Counted from the first letter of the stretch, positions 10,183 through 21,599 are shown. The stretch: 39,005 nucleotides of DNA from Gamarada debralockiae (GCA_002803225.1 NXFV01001803.1:1-39005), one strand, 5' to 3'. Notes: generated by a model not told the origin, from the letters alone. A program made the numbers and translations.

Positions 10183-10876
10183 GTTGAAGGATAAAGGATG
10201 AGAGATGCTTTCTACGTCCGTCTCAAGTCTCTGGAATCACTCAATCGGGGCCGGCGATTGTTCTTGCTCGGACTGCAACAGGTGGGAGGTAGAAAATGGA
10301 CGATGCATGCATGAGAGACGATACGATACCAAGGCGTATGGCGTTGTAGAGGCGGTATTTGAGTACTGTCCCTCCCTAGAGCGCTTGCTCAATTCGCTGG
10401 AGAACCCTTCACATAGAAGAGAAAATCCATTTCTTGATCACCAATCCGCACAGCAGGCAATCACTCAAACATTGAGAACGATTGGAAATGAGAAAAGCTC
10501 CAATGCCTGACACTACTAAGAGCTCGATGAATCACTTATGATTGAGGTAGGACAAAATCAAGAAGTGGAGTTGTAGAGTTGAATTACTATCAGGTCAGAT
10601 CCCATATCATCTAGACCGCCCAAGAAACCAGAACGCTCTGCAATGCTAGATCCGATCCAAAGCCAAAGCCCACAACGCCTGGCCTCTAGTTATTCATACA
10701 TACCCAGTCTTTTATACACGCAACATATGAGAGTATCCCCAACACAACAGTCTATAATACATTTCTCTCCCTACCCAACCGGATTCAAACTGATGTTGAT
10801 GGGTCTTTTGAAACGAGGACGATTGACATCTCCAGAACGATACTGATTGCCGGCTTAGAACGAGACCGAATGGCAT
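10183..10876. other. convergent 3' region of PEX7 and MSS116-like gene
   Basis: No supported gene. A 101-codon open frame starts 22 bases after the PEX7 stop, but it has no domain-like content and is most likely part of the 3' untranslated region. Confidence 0.5.
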
Positions 10877-12986
10877 CTAGAAAGATGCTTCCTCGCGGGA
10901 ATCAAAGTTTCTGTCGCCAAAGCGCTCGTTGCGTCGGTCATTGCGTTGGAAACCGTCTCTTCCGCCACGGCCCCGTCTATCGCCAAAGCCCCCTCGATCT
11001 CCCCTATCCCCTCCAAACCCACCGCCTCGACTTCCTCTGTCACCAAAACCACCTCGGCCGCCAGGTCCTTCTCTATCCACTCTATCACCAAACGCACGAT
11101 CTCTCCCCCCAAATCGACTTCTCGAGTCATCGCGCTCTCGCGATCTACCAATAACTACACCAGGAATCCTCGCCAACCCCAACTTCTGCGCCAAGCCAGG
11201 AGCAATGGAAGGAGGTGTGTCCCATCCCCATCCGTATCTAGTCCACTGATTCAATGCATCAATAGTGTGTTTAGCTCCTGCGCCTTGGTTCGATTGCGAA
11301 AGTGCAGCAAGATATGCTTTCGCTTTCGTCTCGCGGTCCACCATCTTCGTCGCATCTCCAATCTGCGTTAATGTCGTTGCTAGCGCAGCGGGGAGTTGTG
11401 CTTCGGCTGTCATATCCACCTTCGCCGCTTCCAGGCTCACGTCCTTGGAGATTGGGAGCCCGCGGAGCAGACGGCGAGAATTGGGGACTTCGTTTTCGTG
11501 CACGAAGATGTAGCCTTCGCCTGTCTGGCTTCCTCTTCCTGTTCGCCCGATTCGGTGGATGTATTGCTCTCTGTTTGGTGGTAGACCGACTTGGATTACG
11601 TGTGTTACGTTGGGGAAATCCATACCGCGAGCTGTGACGTCTGTTGAGAAAAGGATGGCGGATTTTGCTCGGCGGAATCGATCTGAGGCGCGTGTTCGGC
11701 GCTCTTGGGTTAGTTGGCCGTGCATTACTAACATATCCGCTGGGTACAAGGGATGTTTTCCGAATAAACCTCCTTTATCGCCTTTGAGGTTCTGGAAGAT
11801 CTCTGAAGCGAGGATAACGTTGGCTGTTGAGCTGAAATACACGATTGCTTTGAAGGGCTTGACTTGCTCTCCTCCAACTGAATCTGCGCGAGCAGCCTTC
11901 TCGATCTCGCGTTTGCTGAGCTCGAGGAGAGTAGGCATGAAGTTCTCATATCCGGGAACTGCGACGATCTTCTGGGGAACCTTGTCGTGGGTTGCGATGT
12001 CTCCTTCTTGGACGGTTTGAACGAAGTGGAAATCAGGTTTTAATGTGCTTCGAACGAGACGCATGACTTCTTGGGGAATAGTGGCGGAAAATAAGAGCGT
12101 TTGTCTGTCAACCTCCCTCCGGTTTGGTAGAAGGTCGATAATGTCCTCGATGTCCTTAGAGAAACCATCATCTAATAGTCTGTCCGCTTCATCCAGAACC
12201 AAAGTTGTAAGGCCAGGTGCCGCAATTCTGCTGTATGGGTCGGTCAGGAGATCATTCAATCGTCCGGGAGTGGCAACCAGAATATGACAGCCTTCACGCT
12301 GGGTCTTTCGCAGCATCTGCGACTTGCTGTTTCCTCCAACTGCAACCTGAACGATCAAGTCGGTATTGTTGCAAAGTTTCCCTGCCTCTACGGCGATTTG
12401 CTCCGCCAATTCTCGGGTTGGCGAAATGATAATTGCTCGGATGTCTGAAGGGCGCGCTTTCGAATATCGTTGTCTCCTGGCTAACTCGGGGCTTTTTCTG
12501 AGGATGTTTTGGATGGTCGGGAGGAGGAAGCCAATGGTCTTTCCGGTACCGGTTCTTGCTTGCGCAATACTGCAGGCTTAATTAGTAACGTAGATGGGAT
12601 GCCCAGCTGCTGTTAACTTACATGTCGGTTCCTTGTAGACCTTGGTTGATAGTCATGGCCTGCACCTGTGTCATAGTATGATGACCCATTCCCTCTGTAA
12701 TCGCCTTAACAACATTGGGATGCACGAGGTTATGCTCAATGAGCTGGTCGAACTTATTGACCTCGTAAGTAGGCGTAGATTCGTCAGGTCGCTCATAGCG
12801 TTGTGCAGCAGCTTGCTGACTTCTCAATGACGAAACATGTAACCATCTCGCCTCTAATGCCGGCTTGGCCGTATTTTGAAATGACAAGGACAGTTTGGAG
12901 GGTCTCGATGGTATCCGAACGGTTGAGGATGCTGCGCGGAAGACTTGCGATATCGAGGCAGGGCCTCTTCTGCAAACGCTGAACAT
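10877..12986 (-). CDS. MSS116: mitochondrial DEAD-box RNA helicase, MSS116 type
   Basis: An ATP-dependent RNA chaperone that in yeast supports group I/II intron splicing and translation in mitochondria. The predicted product has 685 residues. ATG 12986 opens MFSVCRRGPASISQVFRAAS, a basic, Ser-rich presequence without acidic residues. Helicase motifs in order: ARTGTGKT (126-133), PTREL (about 171-175), TPGR (near 222), DEAD (248-251), SAT (283-285), ARGMD (435-439) and HRIGRTGR (460-467). The last 80 residues are an Arg/Gly/Asp-rich tail (GGFGDRRGRGGRDGF), likely for RNA contact. Exons are 12986-12622 and 12569-10877, and the 52-base intron has GTAAG, a TACTAA-like branch site and CAG. An upstream in-frame extension lacks an ATG. 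The assignment to MSS116 rather than another mitochondrial DEAD protein is by tail and presequence, so the symbol is likely but not certain. Confidence 0.88.
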
Positions 12987-13572
12987 CTTGTAAACCGCGA
13001 GAGAAAAGATGGTGATTGAAGAGCACAATTGCAAATCCACTATCAAAAATGCAAGAAGTATTGCAAGGATTGTAATTGAGTTGCAGAGTCGCCTTTTGTC
13101 GCTGGTCGAACTCGAAATTTCTCCTGTCGAGATCTCGCGATAACTTTTTTTGCTCCAAAAAGATTAGAACGCGCCACTGTAGCATTAGCGTACCCGGAAA
13201 AAGTGGGGCTCATCACGTGCGCCATCCCCGTGGTCTTCGTTATGGTACAGATAGGCGGAGGTGAGTCTAGGAATAGCTTTGGAATGGGGATGAATTCAGC
13301 GGGATATTATGGAAATATCAATGAAGTGCGAGGAGGAGAAAGCGAGCTCAGCATTCGTGACGGATTCGAACCATCGCTGGATTAAGCAGGCAACGAAGAA
13401 TGAATCTTGGCCATGAAGCTCTTAGTGTACATCTAGTATCTCCAAATGTACTCTATTCAATTCTACCTATCCGTCCCACCCATTACCCCAGTCTAAATTA
13501 AGAACGCCTCGTATATCCTGGGTATCGTAAATAGAGAGCATCCCACTCATAAGTTCATAGAACAATCATCGT
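12987..13572. other. spacer with tRNA-like B box
   Basis: It separates two minus-strand genes. It includes the 5' leader of the helicase gene and a T-arm-like hairpin described separately. No protein gene is seen. Confidence 0.5.
13356..13377 (-). other. tRNA T-arm-like sequence with perfect B box
   Basis: On the minus strand GATGG-TTCGAAT-CCGTC folds as a five-pair stem with the seven-base loop of a tRNA T arm, and GGTTCGAATCC (13362-13372) equals the pol III B-box consensus. No acceptor, D or anticodon arms can be built around it, so it is not a complete tRNA gene. It may be a tRNA or SINE fragment, or a TFIIIC site. Confidence 0.45.
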
Positions 13573-14634
13573 TCATCGTCGTCTCTCCACTCCCGAAGGC
13601 GAAGGTCGTCTCGCACCCATAATGATCATCCCCTCACCAACACCCTCATGGATGCCACCCGTAACACCCTCAACAAACCAACTCGCCGTATCCGTGATAA
13701 TCTGTCCCACCCTCCCATCACCCATCCCATATATCGCTCCCGAAATGCTCAAGCCCCGCTTCCCAAGCGTATCCACAGTCTCAATGCTGTGACTCAATAC
13801 CTTCTCTGAGATCTTGTGCTCGCGCTCATATTGGTATGCTGCGCTGAGTAGGGATTTCAGGTATGGGAGTATGAATTGGAAGAGGATAAACATCTGAACG
13901 ATCGCTGAGGCCAAGGTGCGATGTAGGAGCGAAGGTTGATTGTCGGAATCTCTGGAAAGATTTGGATAACTGTATCCGGCATTGACTTCGAGTCGAAGAG
14001 GTTCCACGACACCAGCTGGAAGCGCGCTGCGCACACTCAGTTGTTCTTCGGTTGTGAGATCGGAGGGAAGAGCTTGTAGGAGGTAGGTGAGGGCGTGAAG
14101 GTACAACTGTCTTGCAAAGCTCGGGTTTCCGAATCGAGCATCTTGGGATATGGTAGAGGATTCTTCAACTGCCAGGGAGAGTAGATTGAGGCCTGTATAA
14201 AGGGAAGAATTAGTACTGTGACTGTTTTAGAGAAAAGTTGTCTACTTACCCTGATTAGCAAACTTCCACCCAATCCCACTCCTACTCTCCGTCAACTCCA
14301 TCGTCTGCCTCCCCTTTCCCGCACTCCCCATATTGGCTAAATCATCATCCGAACTCAACGACTCGATCTCATACCCCAACTCCTCCGTAGCCCTCACCCC
14401 ACTCAACACCATGGCCATATCCGGGGTCCGACTCCCGGATCCCGGTCTGCTGGAGTCAGTTCCCTTTCGCCGTGTAGCAAGACCATACATGCTGACAGAT
14501 CTGCGGAGTGAAGGTAATCGAGGAAGTCGAGATTTAACTGCGGTAGGTAGCATCGAGTACAGCATAGAGGACCGTTTTGTTCGTGGAGCAAAATCTGCTG
14601 ATAAAAGCTGGGATCGTTGGCGGGGTGAAGCCAT
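13573..14634 (-). CDS. conserved fungal protein of unknown function
   Basis: The predicted product has 334 residues, with exons 14634-14250 and 14192-13573 and a 57-base intron (GTAAGT donor, ACTAAT branch, CAG acceptor, phase fits). I do not recognise a named domain. The first third is basic and Ser/Arg-rich (TKRSSMLYSMLPTAVKSRLP), with an acidic spot ESLSSDDDL, and looks disordered. The second exon encodes a helical region with the hydrophobic stretch IVQMFILFQFILPYLKSLL and ends in a Gly-rich segment (WFVEGVTGGIHEGVGEG). The hydrophobic stretch may be membrane-associated or a buried helix. It has the feel of a widely conserved housekeeping protein because it sits in the conserved block with the helicase and PEX7. 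The ATG at 14634 is the first in frame. Confidence 0.75.
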
Positions 14635-15512
14635 TGGCACGCAATAATTCTATATAGAGATCTGGCGGAGAACGAGGAATGCGGAATCGAAATATATGCT
14701 GAAAAATGTGGTTCTAGAAATAAGAATCGCCGGCGGTAACTTTGTTGGAATTTGAAACAAAGCGGAATCTAGATGCCCATGAAGAATGTATATATGCTCA
14801 CGGAGCGGGAGGGGCAACGATCATATGAAGAGGCTCGACATTGTGTATAGAAAAGAATGGCAGGGAACTGGGTAGAGGGGCCATGAGAGGATTGAAGATC
14901 GGTATCATGAGGCAATTTGGATGGCGATAAGAAATCGGGGGATGAGTGAATGTTGAGGGCATCCTTGTCGCTCTTGCATGTGAATCGCCAAAAACATGTG
15001 AAAACGGTCAGCCATGTGCCTCACGTGAATATACCCCACATTTCAGGGGCAGTGGAAAAGGGGCTGCCAACCGAATAAGTCGAACTCGGAAATTGTGCAG
15101 TATGTACTGCGTCAATTAGAACATAAGATATCAATCCCTCTCTAGGCTACAATGATCGAAGATTGCCCGAGCTGAAGAGCTAAAGGCTCCCCATGCTTAC
15201 TCCACTTCACGATGTCACAGCTCCTCGAGTTCAATTTCTCAGCGACAAGTGAATCTCAACGCGCTGAGAAAGACAGAAATTCCCGCCTAGTGACCTTTCC
15301 ATTAGTTTTCGCATTCGATCTCCCACCAGAACTACTACAACAACATCTTGCCTACGCTTTCTAAAAAGCCCAAAGTCTGTTCAATCAGTCAAACCAAGTA
15401 TCGATCATCCAAACACATTCACCAATTCAAAGTCTCCGGAATCCTCCCGCATCACAGACCTCTGGACCTACATTTTAATCGTTCACCGACATTGAACAAT
15501 TGATTTCTAACA
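14635..15512. other. upstream region without gene
   Basis: About 880 bases between the minus-strand gene start at 14634 and the F-box-like relic. CA-rich leader-like sequence (15400-15480) precedes the relic ATG, suggesting that its promoter was once functional. Confidence 0.5.
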
Positions 15513-16194
15513 ATGGCACCTAATAAGACACATGCCACGATTCCGGCAGAGCTCCGAGATATGACCTTCGAGGAATTCTTCGGCTCCATCACCGTTCACC
15601 ACGATTTCCCAGGCTTCTATAGCAAAAACCACTCACCATACCAGCATTCTCCGCACATGTCGCCAATTTCAGAATGAGGCCGCGAATCTTCTTCCTGCCT
15701 ACATCCTCCTCCACTTCCAATCCACGGCTCAAATGCTCGATACTCTCACCAAGCTTCCTCGCTCTGTCATCGAACGCCTCCGTCACATTCTCCTCAAACA
15801 TGGCGTTTCACGAGGATGATAATTCCGAGCTCAGAACTTTGGATATGTCAGAGGCACTTAACGTTCTTCCAGGCTTACGACTCGATACCTTAACCGCCGA
15901 AGATTCCTATCACTCCTTTAGGTCAAAAATCGCAACTTTGAGGGTGACGGTAGCTTCATGGCCTCTTACGATCGAATTGCTCGTGCGGGTACATGTCGGA
16001 TCCTTTGCAAATTGCTTCGGAGTAATGGGTGGAAGGAATTGCGATTTTTGAACGGAATTCGTTACGACTAATATAGCCGCAAGGACGTCTCGCCGCAGCC
16101 TGAAACTTGGACGATCAAGCTCGTCGAGAAGGATGGGGCAAATTCGAGTGCTGAATTGAGAATGTTCATTGCGAACGTATGGAATACCGTTTAG
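15513..16194 (+). pseudogene. decayed F-box-like fungal gene
   Basis: Translation pieces from three frames line up into one protein pattern. Frame one gives MAPNKTHATIPAELRDMTF, which is F-box-like (P-x-E-L-R-D-x-x-F). The next frame, from 15628, gives ILRTCRQFQNEAANLLPAY and a stretch on to KHGVSRG then a stop. A third gives TLDMSEALNVLPGLRLDTLT. The second frame returns from 15934 with KLLRSNGWKELRFLNGI, hits TAA after RYD, and continues in the same frame to QPETWTIKLVEKDG and TAG at 16192. The order matches a family of F-box-like proteins common in Leotiomycetes, from memory. Three frame changes and an internal stop make a working product unlikely. One frame change could hide a short intron, but not all. 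It lies directly before the copia relic. Confidence 0.6.
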
Positions 16195-16471
16195 GCCTAA
16201 TCCTTCACTTCTCGAGAGATTACTGACTCCGAGGTTTTCACAGGACGGGCTGGTTGCCAGCCAGGCAGAGAATCCAGATCACCCTCTTTTACCTGCCATT
16301 GATTTGCCTGAGGTGCTACCGAGTATGGCGGAGTGGATTCCAGAGAAGTCATGGTTATTGCCAAGCTGTGGTGTGTCAGCATTCTCTTTTAGGCTTAGCG
16401 TTCAGTGGCCATTTCTAGGATTCTTATCAATATATTCATGATTTTACATCAACTTATTGTCTGATCCGACA

Positions 16472-16486
16472 GTTATGAGTCCGGCC
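16472..16486 (+). other. copia primer-binding site (half initiator tRNA type)
   Basis: GTTATGAGTCCGGCC resembles the complement of the anticodon part of initiator tRNA-Met, the primer used by copia elements (GTTATGGGCCC in Drosophila copia). It sits 173 bases before the gag start, and the preceding bases ACA fit the end of an LTR. Confidence 0.5.
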
Positions 16487-17930
16487 TTGCAATAGGTCAA
16501 CTCGTAATCTCTTCTGCTGTTGCTATCACGACTTGTTACTCTTTTTAGACGATATTCTCCGTCAGATCAGTCTTACCGCCATACTATCAAGCGTCAGCTA
16601 TACCATCAAACTTTCGATCTGTACGATAAATCTTATCATTCACTATGTCCGACGCAATCACTCACTCGTCCTTCATTCTCAAAGAACCAAGAGTCTGGGG
16701 GAAATAGTTGGTCCTGAAGAATCAGCCTGCAAGGAGTTCGAAATTTGTGACCAAATCGACCCCGAAGGATCTGGTTAAACCCTGAAAGAACCAACAATAC
16801 CCCTCTCCCAGTGATATCATTAATTACCATTCTCTCGCACAATATTGCAACACCTGCGGCAGATGGTACTCTCCTTGAAATTGCAGAAGCGGTTCTATCA
16901 CCAACCAAGCTCTCAGATCTCGATGCCGACGAACGATTCGAATATAAGAACCTAATCACGGTCTACGAACGAAAGCTCAAACAGTACGACCAACAGAAGG
17001 AAGGACTAGCCAAGATCCAGCCTATAATTCAAGCAACACTTGATCTCAACTAGAGAAACAACGACTCCGACTCCGACTCCATGAGATACAACCATAACCA
17101 AATGAACTCACGCGGGACACTGTGGGCTGGTACGACTCGACGGGCAGGGGACAAGGCACGCAGGGTGCGCCCTCACAACCAAGCAGCCTGGGACAGAACA
17201 CTTGTTATCCTAGAAGGGGCTATGATATCAGGCATGTTGGGTCCAAAGACTGAGGTCGGTTATATAAGATGGTGGCATGAACACCCTCGTCATCTTAGTA
17301 ATAGGATGAAGGAGGTGTGGGAAGTATCGGCTCGACGAATTTCGCGGGAAGCACGGCTGATGCAGAGACCGGACAATATCCCTAATAACATAGAGGCAAG
17401 AGCAACATGTTCGCCCGTCTCCTGAGCAAGTATTGCACTGACTGAGATTAGCTATACGACGGACTTGCCTCATGGCGAAGTAAGAGGATGGAAGAGGTGC
17501 GTGCAATCTCTCGAAAACGTACCACTGCGACACTGCGTTCGACATGATCGTAGCGCTACGGGACCATTTTAAGCCTACAGATCACGTATCAAGGTGCCTC
17601 TTACAATCAGAATGGAACCGACTGATCAGACTACAACGGAGGGATGTGAATGTTGACACATGGCTCCCTAAACTGGAGACTACCTATGACGATTGTGTTC
17701 GATACGGGATTTCAGCAGTTCAGGGGATTGAGCCGCTTTACGGCCTTCTTGGCACAACCACAGTGTAGGTTTCATCAGCACAAGCAGTGTGCGAAAGCGA
17801 AGTTTGTGCAGGATGGAAGTGACATAAATCGGACACTTAAGCAGGTGTTTAATAGCATGAGATGGGAGGAGCCCACAAAGAGCCGGCTATACTCTTGGGG
17901 ACAAGATGGTCATGTCTAGTATGGCTAGGA
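16472..17930 (+). mobile_element. degenerate Ty1/copia retrotransposon (gag part)
   Basis: A gag-like frame begins at 16645 (MSDAITHSSFILKEPRVWGK), the usual opening of fungal copia Gag, but the next codon is TAG where Trp is expected. Further pieces are KLSDLDADERFEYKNLITVY and YDQQKEGLAKIQPIIQ (16910-17050), then after a disrupted stretch LRDHFKPTDHVSRC and WNRLIRLQRRDVNVDTWLPK (17555-17680), which fit the UBN2/gag-polypeptide pattern. Frames change several times. Protease, integrase and reverse transcriptase are not seen, so the element is truncated as well as decayed. The left LTR would end at 16471 (ACA) just before the primer-binding site. I could not find its other end or a second LTR. 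Confidence 0.6.
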
Positions 17931-18957
17931 CAGCGCAGATTGAGAATTTGAAGCTTTCAGCCTTTTCAGGCACATTGGAAGCCCTCACACTTCAACGTGA
18001 TCTACAGAAAAGAAATGCTGTGATGGTGGAAGGATCCTCTACGCTGGAACACAAACGCTCGGCGACTTTCGCAACATAGTACTGTCGCAACCTCTTGGGA
18101 GCAAAACGAACCTGATATTGTGATTATTTCTAAGTGAAGCTTTGCATTCATTGAATTTTTTTTATTAAGCACTTAATGCATTTTCGATCAAGCGTTTTGA
18201 AGTGTTGAATTTTTCGGCTACGCGGCTGCTATTGAGACGTGCGTGGAGCCGCAGTCAAAGGGATAGGTCTGTGCACAATTCATCTCTCACAGATTCGCAG
18301 ATCGTTCTACAGAAATCTTAAATTATACGGAGTACTTCAAGTACTATAATCAGAAGCATCGTTTCTCTATATCAAATTAAACCAACTCCGCGTCCCTACT
18401 TCCCCAATGTTATCCTTGCATATCGCAACAATATTGAACACATAAACGTGATAGCGCAGCAACTGTTTCTTGACCGGAATCTCGACAGCTAATAATGATG
18501 CCGAAAAGGCTGTTTGCTAGTCCCGGCGCAGAATTTCGGATTTGCGGTTCGACGGCTTTAGCGAGCCTCTTGTCTCACTTGTGTTGTCGCAAATTCGGAA
18601 CTCGGTTGTAAAGCTACCTAGTGCGATAAAATTTGATGCAGTAGCCGTCGTGGGAAATGTCAACCTGTAAGCGCAGAAATCATGGCGACGAAAGCAGCCG
18701 TGGACACCGACGGCCGCCTTGAGTTCCATCGAACTGACGTCAAAGGCCACACGTGGAGCTGCAAGTCATCTCTTTCGTCGAAGCTTTGTCGAGTCGTAGA
18801 AAGCTTACTTCCGTCAGGACGCGAGGTACGGTGCCTTGTCGCGGTTGTCTTGGCAGCTAGTGATACGTACTGCCAGAAAAGGGGTCTATCTTGCTCTTAA
18901 ACGCGACTGTTCCTCTTTAGATTTATAGTAGAATAACTATTACACTAGCTTTTTATC
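17931..18957. other. region without supported gene
   Basis: It holds the tail of the copia remains and an AT-rich patch with a T run (18152-18166). A 72-codon open frame with ATG at 18682 lies near the GST gene end but has no recognisable content. Confidence 0.45.
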
Positions 18958-19783
18958 CTATCTACTGGCAGCAACCGCAGCCTCCTTGTCAGCGGCCAAC
19001 ATCCTCTGTATAGCTGGCCGATTCACGCAGCGGTCCCACCAAGCACTCACAGCTTCGCGACTGACAATGATATCTCCGTACCCGCATGCGAAAAGTCTTT
19101 GGATCAGCGGAATGTAGTAGATATCTATGAGAGTGAAGTCATTTCCAGCCATGTAGTCTTTGTGGTGTAAGAGACGTTCTGCAACGTCGAAAAACATCTC
19201 GACCGACCGCAGTGCATCTGAGACAACGGCGTCATCGGGAGGCAGCCCCATGAATCTTTTGGCAAATTTCTCGAATGCGATTCTACCTGCAGGCTCCGCG
19301 AAGTAGAGCATTTCTGCGCACTGCGCCTGGTCGAACAGCGCCGCAGCTTCGATGTCGGAGTCGGGGGGTAGAAGTGGAAAGGAGTACTTCGTTGCGAGGT
19401 ATTTGCAGATTGCGCGACTCTCGTAGAGAGTGAACCCCTCAGCAGAAATTATTACGGGTATTTTACCCCACGGGTGACGTTTCTTGTGTTCTGTGGACTG
19501 GGTGCAACGGCGTTAGCTCCCACGAGAATCGAACGTTATAGGCAGGGGAACAAATATTTGATGAGTGAGAAGAAATTTTGAGGCTCGATACGATATACAA
19601 TTTGCTTACGCAAGGAGAAGCCGCATCGTCTTCCAAGAGAAACGGGTCACCCACCTTTTGCTCCCCTTTTTGAAGGTTGAGAAGCACGAGTTCGTAATCC
19701 GCAAAGCCACCTTCGGCGAGAGTCAGGCGGACACGATCGGTGTTGGTCGAACCGCGAGAGCCATACAGAGTAAAAGCTGGCAT
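18958..19783 (-). CDS. glutathione S-transferase
   Basis: It conjugates glutathione to electrophilic compounds or acts as glutathione-dependent reductase in the cytosol. The predicted product has 222 residues, usual for the family. The N-terminal thioredoxin fold opens MPAFTLYGSRGSTNTDRVRL and includes GEQKSTEHKKRHPWGKIPV and the glutathione-binding ESRAICKYLA motif. The C-terminal helical domain includes NDFTLIDIYYIPLIQRLF. Exons are 19783-19655 and 19497-18958. A second donor (GTAAGC at 19609) is in the same phase and would insert 15 residues after GEQK. The spliced form with the first donor fits the family better. A TATA box at 19883-19890 argues for ATG 19783 rather than in-frame ATGs at 19855 or 19840, which lie at or near the expected transcription start. 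It is divergent from the Zn2Cys6 regulator. Confidence 0.88.
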
Positions 19784-20209
19784 TTTCGAGCTGTACAGTA
19801 GTTTCGACGCGAATCCGGGGCTATTTGTGAGCCTCGACATTGTATAAGTACTCATTTCGAGAGAGATCGGGCCAGCCACTCGTTATATAAGCCGAAGACA
19901 TCTCGCCGAGAGCAGGAGCTAGCGGTATCTACAGAGCCTGGATGCCTTCACTTCTATCGAGATGAAGCCCTTCCAACAGCATGTATGGTTGGTGGGTTCG
20001 CTTTCGCTACCCAATCGAGCTAGCGCCGACGCCTGCTCCTCGGGCCTCAACTATTTAAAGCGAGTCCAACTCGCCTTCCTCATGGTCCCGGTGATGAATC
20101 ATGCTGCATCATTTGATTCGTCTGCTCGGATTTCTTGCTTGCTACGATTCTTCCTCTCGTCTGAAGTGTGTTGCGCGACAAGCGTGAATGTCCCACCCCT
20201 CGCCCAACG
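19784..20209. promoter_or_regulatory. shared GST / Zn2Cys6 regulator promoter
   Basis: 426 bases between divergent start codons. TTATATAA (19883-19890) is placed 100 bases before the GST ATG, and TATTTAAA (20053-20060) is placed about 150 bases before the regulator ATG. Each fits a TATA box for its gene. The arrangement suggests the regulator could control the GST. Confidence 0.5.
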
Positions 20210-21599
20210 ATGGCCGGAAGCGTTGTCGCCCGCAAACGCAACATTGAATGTAGAACCAAGGTGAAAACTGGTTGTGCAACTTGCAGGTCAGTCATAGCGG
20301 ACAGATCCCATCACCGGTCTACACCCCAAGACTGTGAATTTAGAGGGGAGGTCAGCTCTACAGTGATTGTGCTCAATCAGCAATAGAATTAGGAAAGTCA
20401 AATGCGACGAGAATAAGCCGTTTTGCCAAAAATGTGTCAACACTGGTCGTACTTGCGACGGCTACGAGTCCCCCTTTAGGATTTTTACCAGTCAGCCCAT
20501 CAATAGCGCTCATGCTGGCGGCATCAAGTCAGACGTTGGTTTACAACCTATCCGGCCCACCTTCATTGAGATCGCCCCTCAGGACATCGACCTTCTCAAT
20601 CGTTACTTCTCAACCAAAACCATGTTCGACGTGAAGCTGGGCTGTGACGAAGAAGCCAGGCAAGTCCTCCAAGCCAGCTTGACTGATCCGCCTATACGAC
20701 ACGCAGTCTTGTCTCTCAGAGCTCTTCGGGAGGATCTCGAGACGTCCGGAGACGGTCCAGCGTCTGTCGCGCAGCAGACCCCGAGCTATCACTATGGCCT
20801 CCAACAATACAGTATGGCTTTGGGGGGTCTTGCATCTAACTTGTCATCTCCGGGCTCCAACGGGTTGAAGTCGGCATTACTTTGCTGTCAGATCTTCATC
20901 AGCATTGAGCAAGTGCGGAAGAATTACGCTGCTATGGCCCAGCATATCATTCATGGACTCAGGATCATGCACGAGTACCGGGCAAGGCCAGATTTTGTCG
21001 CCGCAAACAAATTGGTGCCAGCACACCATGACCAACTACCCTTCCTGGATGTTTTCATCATTAAGCTGTTTGCTGCACCATGTAAATTTGCGGATCCTCC
21101 AGCAACAGCCGACGTAAGCGGGACGACGTTGTCTGTGTGTTTGATTTCGCCTCATCAACAGCCTGTTGAATCTCGCGATCTTCGCACGATTGCACCCGAC
21201 ATGCGGACAGAGCTTACAAGGATCGCTGCGTCGACGCTGGAATTCCTCGGCAAAATATCGCAAGTCGAATCGGTAGGAATCGCTCTTCGACTACTATCCG
21301 AGAAAGCGGCTCTGCTGGACTCCTTAGAATCGTGGCTCATTGATCTTGAACTCGTTCAGGCGGAGATCGGATCTCCTGGCCCTGAGCCTATTTCAGTGTC
21401 TTTCTTGCGCTTCTTCCATCTAATATTGAAAATCGTTCTCTTGGGGTCACTAAACTCCTCACCAGATCTTTATGCCGAGCTGCGGACTGAGAACGACCGA
21501 TTGCAGGGCGTAGCCAACAACGTGGGTGAAAGAGTCAGGGCTTATAGAACGTGCAGTGGGACTAGTAGTGGTCGAGGGGAGCGCTCCACAGTGCGCTGA
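20210..21599 (+). CDS. Zn2Cys6 transcription factor
   Basis: A nuclear DNA-binding regulator of the GAL4 type. The binuclear cluster has six cysteines at residues 22, 25, 32, 39, 42 and 49 with exact C-x2-C-x6-C-x6-C-x2-C-x6-C spacing (GCATCRIRKVKCDE, then FCQKCVNTGRTCDGY). The 100-base intron at 20287-20386 (GTCAGT donor, TAG acceptor) splits the cluster between C25 and C32, as is common. The rest is a helical region of the fungal-specific regulatory domain type (YHYGLQQYSMALGGL, ALLCCQIFISIEQVRKNYAA). The predicted product has 429 residues. The last 20 residues, after ERVRAYRTCSGTSSG, look unlike a folded end and may result from a late frameshift, because such proteins usually run longer. 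It is divergent from GST and upstream of an NmrA-like gene in the same direction. Confidence 0.85.
20287..20386 (+). other. intron within Zn2Cys6 cluster
   Basis: The 100-base intron completes an Arg codon at the junction. Its removal is required to bring the six cysteines into one frame. Confidence 0.85.

Noticed and set aside
10205..10510. 101-codon open frame after PEX7
   Set aside because: It starts 22 bases after the PEX7 stop, has no domain-like content and most likely lies in the 3' untranslated region.
13340..13440. Complete tRNA gene on the minus strand
   Set aside because: Only the T arm folds. The acceptor strands do not pair and there is no room for proper D and anticodon arms.
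18682..18900. 72-codon ATG frame near the GST gene
   Set aside because: Short, no homology recognised, overlaps possible 3' sequence of the GST gene.
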